Positions 1-5,973 of a DNA stretch of 9,439 nt are shown piece by piece (positions within the stretch are counted from its first letter, which is position 1; each line of letters starts with the position of its first letter). This DNA comes from Candidatus Gastranaerophilales bacterium (lineage in GTDB: Bacteria; Cyanobacteriota; Vampirovibrionia; Gastranaerophilales; Gastranaerophilaceae): NCBI GenBank assembly GCA_947625445.1, contig CANQOM010000053.1, forward strand, positions 1 through 9,439, read 5' to 3'. Below the pieces are notes generated by a model, which ran no database searches, was not told the origin of the DNA, and saw only the letters and a list, made by a program, of their open reading frames with translations. Made by a program: the position numbers and the translations under genes.

Positions 1-1
1 A

Positions 2-589
2 AAAAAATGTCCTCATTGCCAAGGGACAGGTTATATCGCTGATGATTTAACTTTTTCATCCCCGATTGTTGAAGGTGAGATAAAAGCTAAAGCAGCAAAA
101 CTAAAAATTCCTGCACAACAAATAAAGAATAAAACACCTAATTATAAACAAAATAAAGTATTTAATAATCCAAATAATAATCCTTTAAATGAAAATACAG
201 AAGATGAGGTTATGCAACCTGCTTCAAGTATACAAACTAATCAAAACGGACAACAGTTTAATCATCAGAAGAAAAATTTTAAGCATAAAAATAAACAAAA
301 CTTCAACCAGCCTCAAGTTGTTGAACAACAAGAACCTGTTCAGGAAGAAATTGTTGTTTCGCAAGAACAACTTAATTTAGAACCTGTAGTTTCTGTTGAA
401 GAAGTCAAAACAGAGGCAAAACCTGAAAAGAAGCAAAGAAAAACTCAAGGACGTAAAAAGAAAGTAGAATCAGTATCGAAAGAAGAAAAACAGGTAAATG
501 AAGAGATTAAAGAACCTTCTGAACCGAAACCAAAAAGAAAACCGGGCAGAAAACCTTCTAAATCTAAAAAATCTGAAAGTGAACAATAA
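2..589 (+). CDS. C-terminal end of a probable RNase E/G family ribonuclease (partial, 5' end outside window)
   Basis: The reading frame is open from the window edge (codons begin at base 2) to TAA at 587-589, so about 195 C-terminal residues are visible. Near the start it reads KKCPHCQGTGYI. A single CPxCxGxG motif of this kind is the zinc-link signature of RNase E/G, where paired cysteines join two subunits through zinc. After about 35 more ordered-looking residues the protein becomes low-complexity: Asn/Gln-rich, then rich in Lys, Glu and Pro, ending in KRKPGRKPSKSKK and a short acidic stretch. Long basic disordered tails are usual in RNase E, where they bind RNA and degradosome partners. 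The short GRKP segments resemble AT-hook cores, so nucleic-acid binding by the tail is plausible. Against the call, the catalytic and S1 domains lie outside the window and CPxCxGxG also occurs in DnaJ-type zinc proteins (there normally in four copies). The next gene starts three bases after this stop. Confidence 0.5.
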   Translation, partial: KKCPHCQGTGYIADDLTFSSPIVEGEIKAKAAKLKIPAQQIKNKTPNYKQNKVFNNPNNNPLNENTEDEVMQPASSIQTNQNGQQFNHQKKNFKHKNKQNFNQPQVVEQQEPVQEEIVVSQEQLNLEPVVSVEEVKTEAKPEKKQRKTQGRKKKVESVSKEEKQVNEEIKEPSEPKPKRKPGRKPSKSKKSESEQ

Positions 590-592
590 TAA

Positions 593-991
593 ATGACTAA
601 AGTAAGTTATATTATTGCTGATAACAGTGATTTATTTAATACTGTAATACCTGAATTGCCGTCAGAAAACAATTTATATGACGGCAATGCCTATAATACT
701 CAAACTCAAGTCAGTAATCCTCAAAATGATAAATATTCAGAGTTATATTTTGTAGGTAAAAAATTGGTTATCTCTTTTGCCGCTATGATTATAAGTATTG
801 TAGTTATTTATCTTATTTTGGTGTTATTCAAAAAAAGAATGGCAACTAAAACTCAGGAAGATGAGTATGAGACAAAGGATAAAAAAATAATTGCAAAACC
901 TAAAAAGATTCGCATTAAAAACTCATTATGTACTGCAAAAACATTAAATGAATGTATTAGAGCTTTTCTTGAAAATACTAAAAAAAATTAG
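593..991 (+). CDS. Small single-pass membrane protein of unknown function
   Basis: 132 residues that I do not recognise by sequence. Residues 1-50 are polar and Asn/Tyr-rich with no signal peptide. A clear hydrophobic span runs from about 58 to 79 (LVISFAAMIISIVVIYLILV), followed at once by KKR and a Lys-rich tail that ends with two Cys (113 and 121) in a possible helix. The heavier positive charge after the span suggests N-terminus out and C-terminus in the cytoplasm. The start lies three bases after the upstream stop and no strong Shine-Dalgarno is visible, so translational coupling to the upstream gene is likely. The layout (short N-terminus, one span, basic cytosolic tail) is reminiscent of FliO-like proteins, but there is no motif to support that and no flagellar gene nearby. 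Its stop codon overlaps that of engB on the other strand. Confidence 0.65.
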   Translation: MTKVSYIIADNSDLFNTVIPELPSENNLYDGNAYNTQTQVSNPQNDKYSELYFVGKKLVISFAAMIISIVVIYLILVLFKKRMATKTQEDEYETKDKKIIAKPKKIRIKNSLCTAKTLNECIRAFLENTKKN

Positions 992-1563
992 CTATTTATA
1001 TATTCTTCCAATTTATCTGTAATATTTTTAAGATAGTAATTGTCAGTTTTGCAAAAAGGCAGAACATCTGAGTTTAAAATGTTTTTAAAATTTATACATA
1101 CTCCGTTAATTTGACTTCTTTTAATTTGGTCAATTTTTGCGGCAATAACAAAAGTAGGTAAATTGTTATATTTTATCCATTGATTCATAAGGATATCATT
1201 TTCTTGAAGAGGATGTCTTGAATCGACAAGTTGAATGAGACAAACTAGTGATTTTCTGTTTAAAAGATAATTTTCAAGATTTTTTTGCCACTGATTTCTT
1301 GTTTTATCAGTGACTTTTGCATAACCATATCCCGGTAAATCAGCAAAAATAAATTTATCATCAACGTTAAATAAATTTATAAGTTTTGTTTTTCCGGGTG
1401 TATTACTTGTTTTTGCAAGCCCTTTTATATTAACAACAGAATTGATAAAAGAAGACTTTCCCACATTAGAACGTCCGATTAAAGCAAACTCTGGTAAATT
1501 AAATTCAGGGCATTCTTTTAAGGAGGGGGCGCTCGTAATAAATTTCGCTTTTGTTATTCTCAT
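988..1563 (-). CDS. engB: Ribosome biogenesis GTP-binding protein EngB (YihA/YsxC)
   Basis: 191 residues, the usual length for EngB, a TRAFAC-class GTPase needed for large ribosomal subunit assembly. Visible motifs: G1 P-loop GRSNVGKSS (30-38), the switch-I segment NTPGKT (54-59) with the G2 threonine, G3 DLPGYGYA (75-82) and the EngB signature DSRHPLQ (114-120). The G4 motif, usually TKxDK, reads AKIDQ (142-146): the guanine-contacting Lys and Asp remain, but the first and last positions differ. The G5 serine-alanine is not obvious in LPFCKTDN. The N-terminus (MRITKAKFITSAPS) matches the family pattern, which supports the start at 1563. A purine run AAGAGAA sits directly before the ATG and is a weak, close ribosome binding site. 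The gene is convergent with the membrane-protein gene, with overlapping stop codons. Confidence 0.96.
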   Translation of the reverse strand: MRITKAKFITSAPSLKECPEFNLPEFALIGRSNVGKSSFINSVVNIKGLAKTSNTPGKTKLINLFNVDDKFIFADLPGYGYAKVTDKTRNQWQKNLENYLLNRKSLVCLIQLVDSRHPLQENDILMNQWIKYNNLPTFVIAAKIDQIKRSQINGVCINFKNILNSDVLPFCKTDNYYLKNITDKLEEYINS

Positions 1564-1777
1564 TTCTCTTTTTTCTTTTGTATATAACGCTTGATAACAA
1601 ATTGTATACTTTTTTATTGTTGTAAACTGTCAGTTGGATATCTTCGTCTAAATTAATATCAACCGGTAAATTTTGGGCAAAAATATTTGTTTCCACATGC
1701 ATAATTTTTATTTTTCGCTTGTGAATTAAACTCATGGGAGCTGATAAAAATAACTCAAATGTCTTTAAAATATCCAT
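1505..1777 (-). CDS. Doubtful 90-residue ORF overlapping the engB start
   Basis: 90 residues, not recognised. The N-terminal two thirds (MDILKTFELFLSAPMSLIHK...) looks like a possible small mixed alpha/beta fold with alternating hydrophobic residues. The last 20 or so residues are Lys/Asn-rich and lie inside the engB coding sequence in another frame (59-base overlap), so the real end may be unconserved read-through. No good Shine-Dalgarno precedes the ATG at 1777, although a sigma70-like promoter lies just upstream. If it is real, it would be the first gene of a two-gene unit with engB. If not, this is simply the 5' leader of engB. Comparison with related genomes would decide. Confidence 0.4.
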   Translation of the reverse strand: MDILKTFELFLSAPMSLIHKRKIKIMHVETNIFAQNLPVDINLDEDIQLTVYNNKKVYNLLSSVIYKRKKRNENNKSEIYYERPLLKRMP

Positions 1778-1793
1778 TCTTATATGATAACAA

Positions 1794-1822
1794 ATTTTAT
1801 TATGTTTTTAAATAATTTTCAA
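1794..1822 (-). promoter_or_regulatory. Candidate sigma70-type promoter for the small ORF and engB
   Basis: On the - strand, TTGAAA (1817-1822), a 17-base spacer, then TAAAAT (1794-1799): five of six matches at both boxes. Transcription would start near 1787, about 10 bases before the ATG at 1777 and about 220 before engB. In DNA this AT-rich, chance matches are common, so the call is tentative. It fits the need to separate engB from the TPR gene, and no terminator is visible between the two. Confidence 0.35.
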
Positions 1823-1829
1823 AGATTTT

Positions 1830-3581
1830 TTACGATTTTAATTTAGCAATTCTATCTTTTGCATACTCTAATTTTTCACTTTCGCCATAATCGTCTTTGG
1901 GTAAAAGATTAATAAATTTTTGATAATACATTAATGCATTATTTTTTTCTGATAAATTATCAAACGCTATAGCAAGATAGAAATATGTAGTAATATTAGT
2001 CTTATCTAGTTCCAAACATTTGTATAAAGCAGCGGTTGATGCTGCATAATTGTTTTGGGCTATATATGTTAGCCCCTTATAATAATATAAAAGACCATAA
2101 TCCGGACTTATTTCAATTGCTTTATCTATTAATTTCATGGTTTCTGAATAATTTTGAGATTCAAATGATGAAATTATTCCATTAACATATTTGTCAGCTT
2201 CTAATTTGTTTACCAATTTCATCAAATCTTTTGCAGTTTTATTCTCGGGATTTATTTTTAATGAATTTTGTACATATTTTTTTGCACTGTCAATATCTTT
2301 TTCTTGATAATATATATATCCGAAGGCGCAGAATACATCTGAATTATTAGGATATAATGACATTGCTTTATTTAAATATTGTAATGCTTGTTGCTTTTGA
2401 TTAAGAAAATAATTGGCTCTTGCTTGAGCTAAAATAACATATAAATTTTCTTGGTCAGCACTTTGAAGAACTGATAAGGCTTGAGAATACAAACCGGTTT
2501 CCATTAGCGAATTTGCTTCTTTTAAAGGTTCGTCCGATAATTTTGCTAATAGGACGTTATATTTTGCTATTGCTTCATTATTATCAGCTTTATCTCTTAC
2601 TTTTGCTAATGCGTCATATGCTTCCTGTAATTTTCCTTGTTTTTTGTATATTTCAGTTAATAAAATATACCCTTGAGCATTTTCAGGAAATTTATTTACA
2701 AGTAAATTGGCATATTTTAATGCATCATTTAAATCATTATTTTGGAATAACATATTCCCTAGGTCTATTAGTGCTTCATCAAGGCTTTTTAATGCATACA
2801 TTTGTTTAATTATGTCTTTTTCAGATAGGTTTTTCGAAATTAATAGCTTGTATAACTCGTATTTTGATTTATAATCAGAAGAATTATTTTCTGAAATCAT
2901 TGTATATTCTTTTATTGCTCCGTCTGTATCTTTAATTTGAAGTAGATATGAAGCTTTTAATTTCCTTGTTTCAGAATCGGATGGCTTTATTGCTAATAAT
3001 TTATCGCATATACCGATTGCGGTTTGGTAATTTCTAGTTTCGTCAAAGACTTTGGTAATCGCATTTTGGATTAATTTCCTGTCATAATTGGAATTTGCAG
3101 CTGCAGAAATATATTTTTCCGCCTTATCATAATCGTTCATTATTAGTGCAAGTATTGATAAATTTAAAAATATTGAAGATTTTTTTGGATTGTAATTTAC
3201 TTGTGTTTTTAAGTTGTTATATATATCATTTAAAGTTTTTTTTGTTTCAAGGTTTAGTTTATTTCTGGTATTTAAATTATTTAAATATATTAATTCATAA
3301 TAAGAATTTTCATATTGTTTTGCATTTAAATATAAATTAACCAGGGCAGCATTTAAGCTATAATCATTTGGATTATTCTTGATTTTAGTTTTTAATTCTT
3401 TTATAGCTAACTCTATAGCTTCCATATCTAAATTTGAATTGTTAGAAATACTGGATTTAACAATATTTGATTGTCTGATATTTGATTGAGAATGGCTCAA
3501 CGGACGGTCAATAATAGCGCTTGCAAAAGCCATATTCCCTATAAAAAGAATTGCACATATACAACAAACTTGTAATTTCAT
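1830..3581 (-). CDS. Exported tetratricopeptide-repeat (TPR) protein
   Basis: 583 residues. Residues 1-20 form a Sec signal peptide (MKLQ, then a hydrophobic core with three Cys, ending AFA before SA). The cysteines lie in the core and do not form a lipobox, so a soluble exported protein is more likely than a lipoprotein. From about residue 50 to the end the protein is a run of some ten or more 34-residue helical repeats with the TPR pattern. The clearest are in the C-terminal quarter (YYYKGLTYIAQNNYAAS and TYFYLAIAFDNLSEKNNAL). TPR solenoids bind partner proteins, here probably in the periplasm or at the inner face of the outer membrane. No catalytic domain is visible. The ATG at 3581 is preceded by a strong AGGGGA at 3586-3591, which fixes the start, and by a good promoter. 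Adjacency to the TPS genes could mean a role in handling exported proteins, but separate transcription gives no direct support. Confidence 0.88.
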   Translation of the reverse strand: MKLQVCCICAILFIGNMAFASAIIDRPLSHSQSNIRQSNIVKSSISNNSNLDMEAIELAIKELKTKIKNNPNDYSLNAALVNLYLNAKQYENSYYELIYLNNLNTRNKLNLETKKTLNDIYNNLKTQVNYNPKKSSIFLNLSILALIMNDYDKAEKYISAAANSNYDRKLIQNAITKVFDETRNYQTAIGICDKLLAIKPSDSETRKLKASYLLQIKDTDGAIKEYTMISENNSSDYKSKYELYKLLISKNLSEKDIIKQMYALKSLDEALIDLGNMLFQNNDLNDALKYANLLVNKFPENAQGYILLTEIYKKQGKLQEAYDALAKVRDKADNNEAIAKYNVLLAKLSDEPLKEANSLMETGLYSQALSVLQSADQENLYVILAQARANYFLNQKQQALQYLNKAMSLYPNNSDVFCAFGYIYYQEKDIDSAKKYVQNSLKINPENKTAKDLMKLVNKLEADKYVNGIISSFESQNYSETMKLIDKAIEISPDYGLLYYYKGLTYIAQNNYAASTAALYKCLELDKTNITTYFYLAIAFDNLSEKNNALMYYQKFINLLPKDDYGESEKLEYAKDRIAKLKS

Positions 3582-3608
3582 AAAATCCCCTGTGTTTCTT
3601 TATTTTAT

Positions 3609-3637
3609 ATTATCTAAGATAAATTATATTAAGTCAA
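3609..3637 (-). promoter_or_regulatory. Sigma70-type promoter of the TPR gene
   Basis: On the - strand, TTGACT (3632-3637), a 17-base spacer, then GATAAT (3609-3614): five of six matches at both boxes. Transcription would begin near 3602, giving a leader of about 20 bases that contains the AGGGGA ribosome binding site. The -35 box lies only three bases beyond the U-tract of the preceding tpsA terminator, so the two signals are packed end to end. Confidence 0.6.
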
Positions 3638-3639
3638 AT

Positions 3640-3674
3640 AAAAAAAAGAGAACCTAAAAAGTTCTCTTTTTTTT
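3640..3674 (-). terminator. Rho-independent terminator of the proximal tpsA gene
   Basis: A perfect 14-base inverted repeat (3640-3653 with 3661-3674) encloses a 7-base loop. The GC-containing part of the stem is GAGAAC/GTTCTC, flanked by eight A and eight T. On the - strand it lies 15 bases after the tpsA stop and ends in an eight-base U-tract. It would also work on the + strand, but no + strand gene reads into it. Confidence 0.85.
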
Positions 3675-3689
3675 GTTATTTTCTATTAC

Positions 3690-5711
3690 TTATTCTTCTT
3701 CGTCATCTTCAATTTCAATTTGACTAGCTGCAGCGAATACATCTACTAATGAAGTTCTTGAATTTGTAATTTGAGTATTGTTGTTAAATATTTCAGGTTG
3801 TCTTGGCATTTTATTTAACATTGAAGCTTGTCTATCATCATAGTTTACAGTTGATGATACATTACTTGGATTTTGAGGGTTATCCGGTTGAGTTGATGGA
3901 GTGTAAGGTCTTTTGTTTACAAGTAATATTTTTTCATTATCATCATATTGAATCATATGTTTTTTATTAAAGTTACCTTCAGATTTGTCAACAGGATCTG
4001 TTGAATCAGTAACCGTAAAGTTTTTACCTTTTGTAGTAGATTTAAATTCACCATTTAAAACATATATGTAAGAACGGTCGGCACTGTCACCCGGAGTTTT
4101 GAAATATTCATCAGTTATGTGAGGAAGTCCTGCAACTATATTGTTTGCACTTAATGTCATATTTCCGTTTTTAGCAATTAATCTGCCTACTGATAAGTCA
4201 CCGTCTGTTTCAATGGTTACATTCTTTTCTGATTCTGCAATTAATCCTTTTTGTTTATTTCCTACACCTGCTAGTTTTACATCAATATCGCCTGTTTGTG
4301 CATATATATTTGTTTGTTTTTCGTTAACGTTTATAACACCACCGTCTGCAGTTTTAACATCAGTTTTTGCTTTTAAAGTTATGTTATTTGCATTAAGATT
4401 TGTGTTGCCTCTTGCTATTAAATCAGTTTCAGTAGCTTCAGCATTTATGTTATTTTTTGCAGTTAATGTAGCATCAGTAAATCTTAATTTTTTACCTTTA
4501 ATATTTATGTCGCCTTCTTTTGCTTCTAAAGAAGAGTTACCTAAAACTTGTGCTCTTTCATTTCCTTCAATTGTTATATTATTTGCAGTTAATTTTGAAT
4601 TTTTTTGAGCTGAAGCAATGTTATTTGCCTTTATTGTTATATCTTTAGCTGCTTCTATAGTGCTTGATTCAACAACAACATCTTTTTTATCTGATGTAAT
4701 AAATACATCACCTGAAGATTTTAAAGTTGATTTTCCGATATCTGCATCTTGTTGTGCAAGGATTCTTATTTCTCCGCCATTAACGGTTTCTAAATTTGAA
4801 TCACCGATTGTAACTGTGTTAGCAGATGTTAACCAAATGTTTCCGTCATTTCCTTTTTCAGCTTTTGTTGCTTTCAATTTTGCACCGGCTGCTATATTTA
4901 TGTCACTTCCGGTATTAACTGATTGGTTTCTTACATCAATATGTCCTGAATTTATTTCACCATTTAATATAATTTTCATTTGGTCGGTAGAAGCTTTAAC
5001 GTCTCCTACTTGTTTTATTGCTCCGTTATTATAATATGTGAAATTTACACCGTCAGAAGTTACAAGTTTTACTTTACCATATGCAGTGTCATAAAAATTA
5101 GGATCTATATTAGTAGAAATTTTTGAATTTGCATATGTGTAAATGTTTGAAGCTGCCATTGCAACGTTTTTATCACCGTGAATTTGTGCCCCACCTTTAA
5201 CTGTTATATCTCCTGAATCATTTTGTCTTGTTAATGTTAATTTCCCGTTATCTTTATCATAGTTTGCATCAAATGTAGATACAGTGAAAGAGTTTAAGTT
5301 TACATTTGCAGTTTCTCCAAAAAGAACACCGTTAGGGTTAATTAATATAACTTTTCCTGTTCCTGCATATCCGCATCCTACGCCGCAAGAATTTGTTAAA
5401 CTTCCATATATGTTTGATAAACCACCTGATTTATCAACAATATTTAATGAAGTTTGATTATTTCCTGTAAATTCAAAGTTAACGTTGGCATCTTTACCAA
5501 CATTGAAATTATTCCAATGTACAGTACCGACTGAACCATGTCCTCCTTGCACTTGTACGTTTAATTTATCGCTTCCTTGTTGTGTAACTTGTGCATTTTG
5601 TAAATCATGCCATCCTGAAGGTAATGTATTTGCATCTATAGCTAAAACGGGTGAAAAGTTTAATGTTGCGAAAATGCCTACTGCAATTGTTGAACTTAAA
5701 AGTTTTTTCAT
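3690..5711 (-). CDS. TpsA-type exported protein (filamentous-haemagglutinin-like TPS domain), proximal paralogue
   Basis: 673 residues. A Sec signal peptide (1-24, ending PVLA) leads into a TPS/haemagglutination-activity domain of about 25-270. This domain contains VHWNNFNVG around W66, NIVDKSGG (90-97), a Cys pair (C109, C113) and the family hallmark NPNGVLFG (125-132), and it is the part recognised by TpsB during outer-membrane export. Residues 270-525 have the Asn/Ala/Ile/Gly strand pattern of a right-handed beta-helix with repeated NNI-T units. A distinct module follows (about 530-605, ending VNKRPYTP), then a Pro/Asn/Ser linker (605-630), and a tail (QPEIFNNN to SQIEIEDDEEE, 638-673) ending in six acidic residues of seven. 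It is short for a TpsA; many exceed 1,000 residues. No catalytic or toxin domain is visible, so adhesion or surface structure is an inference. AAGGGA lies seven to eight bases before the ATG. Confidence 0.93.
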   Translation of the reverse strand: MKKLLSSTIAVGIFATLNFSPVLAIDANTLPSGWHDLQNAQVTQQGSDKLNVQVQGGHGSVGTVHWNNFNVGKDANVNFEFTGNNQTSLNIVDKSGGLSNIYGSLTNSCGVGCGYAGTGKVILINPNGVLFGETANVNLNSFTVSTFDANYDKDNGKLTLTRQNDSGDITVKGGAQIHGDKNVAMAASNIYTYANSKISTNIDPNFYDTAYGKVKLVTSDGVNFTYYNNGAIKQVGDVKASTDQMKIILNGEINSGHIDVRNQSVNTGSDINIAAGAKLKATKAEKGNDGNIWLTSANTVTIGDSNLETVNGGEIRILAQQDADIGKSTLKSSGDVFITSDKKDVVVESSTIEAAKDITIKANNIASAQKNSKLTANNITIEGNERAQVLGNSSLEAKEGDINIKGKKLRFTDATLTAKNNINAEATETDLIARGNTNLNANNITLKAKTDVKTADGGVINVNEKQTNIYAQTGDIDVKLAGVGNKQKGLIAESEKNVTIETDGDLSVGRLIAKNGNMTLSANNIVAGLPHITDEYFKTPGDSADRSYIYVLNGEFKSTTKGKNFTVTDSTDPVDKSEGNFNKKHMIQYDDNEKILLVNKRPYTPSTQPDNPQNPSNVSSTVNYDDRQASMLNKMPRQPEIFNNNTQITNSRTSLVDVFAAASQIEIEDDEEE
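3721..3806 (-). repeat. 86-base exact direct repeat, copy in the proximal tpsA gene
   Basis: These 86 bases are identical to 6008-6093 and encode PRQPEIFNNN through FAAASQ in both proteins. Identity is broken only by scattered changes and one GTC codon insertion towards the stop. The rest of the two genes differs at many synonymous positions. Confidence 0.95.
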
Positions 5712-5782
5712 AGTTATTTCCCTTTTTATTAGTCATGTTTTCTCTGATTGTATATCTTTTAAATATCCTGAAAAAAAAAATT

Positions 5783-5810
5783 GCTATAATTTCAATTTTA
5801 TTTTTGCCAA
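5783..5810 (-). promoter_or_regulatory. Candidate promoter region of the proximal tpsA gene
   Basis: On the - strand, TTGGCA (5805-5810), a 16-base spacer, then TATAGC (5783-5788). The -35 box is good and the -10 box moderate. It predicts a leader of about 65 bases. The TGGCAAAAA...TATAG block recurs in similar form upstream of the distal tpsA gene (8197-8224), which favours a conserved promoter or regulatory element. An alternative -10, TATACA, lies closer to the gene at about 5750, inside a second block shared by both paralogues. Confidence 0.4.
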
Positions 5811-5923
5811 GTTAATATTTTGTTACAATAGTTCTCTTTTTTAAAACTCAATGATATTAGTTAATTACATATTTATGTTACATCAAAAAAACATTGTGGC
5901 AATAATTTGTATATAAATTTTAC

Positions 5924-5955
5924 AAAAAAAAGACCGATATTAAATCGGCCTTTTT
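5924..5955 (-). terminator. Rho-independent terminator of the distal tpsA gene
   Basis: On the - strand, GGCCGAT (5944-5950) pairs with ATCGGTC (5932-5938) around a 5-base loop. The stem extends with A:U pairs and is followed by an eight-base U-tract (complement of 5924-5931). One stem position is G:U on the - strand but A:C on the + strand, so the hairpin is stronger in - strand RNA. That matches the direction of the tpsA gene, whose stop is about 20 bases away. Confidence 0.85.
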
Positions 5956-5973
5956 GTTTTTTTTTATTTATTA

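Larger units (their letters stand above)
5712..5973. other. Intergenic region between the two tpsA genes
   Basis: 262 bases holding the distal gene's terminator, then about 110 AT-rich bases without a recognisable signal (about 5815-5923), then the promoter candidate and leader of the proximal gene. I see no ORF, tRNA or repeat here. The terminator and separate promoter suggest that the two tpsA genes are transcribed separately. Confidence 0.7.

Noticed and set aside
189..380. 63-residue open frame on the + strand in another frame
   Set aside because: Lies inside the continuous frame 2-589, which has the zinc motif and a coherent tail.
2513..3340. Leu/Ile/Tyr-rich open frames on the + strand opposite the TPR gene (2513-2809 and 3095-3340)
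   Set aside because: They look like membrane proteins only because the opposite strand encodes Lys/Asn/Glu-rich helices. There are no start signals, and the TPR gene is convincing.
4141..5034. Two long open frames on the + strand (4141-4608 and 4618-5034) opposite the proximal tpsA gene
   Set aside because: They mirror the coding strand of a well-supported TpsA gene, have no ribosome binding sites, and their Phe/Ser/Leu-rich translations are what antisense of Asn/Lys/Ile/Glu-rich codons gives.
5485..5844. Open frame of 119 residues on the + strand spanning the tpsA start and upstream region
   Set aside because: Mostly antisense to the signal peptide and TPS domain, with an unlikely Cys/Phe/Pro-rich composition and no ribosome binding site.
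5831..5844. GTTCTCTTTTTT segment resembling the right arm of the 3640-3674 terminator
   Set aside because: No matching left arm is nearby, so it cannot form the hairpin. It may be a remnant of duplication or chance.
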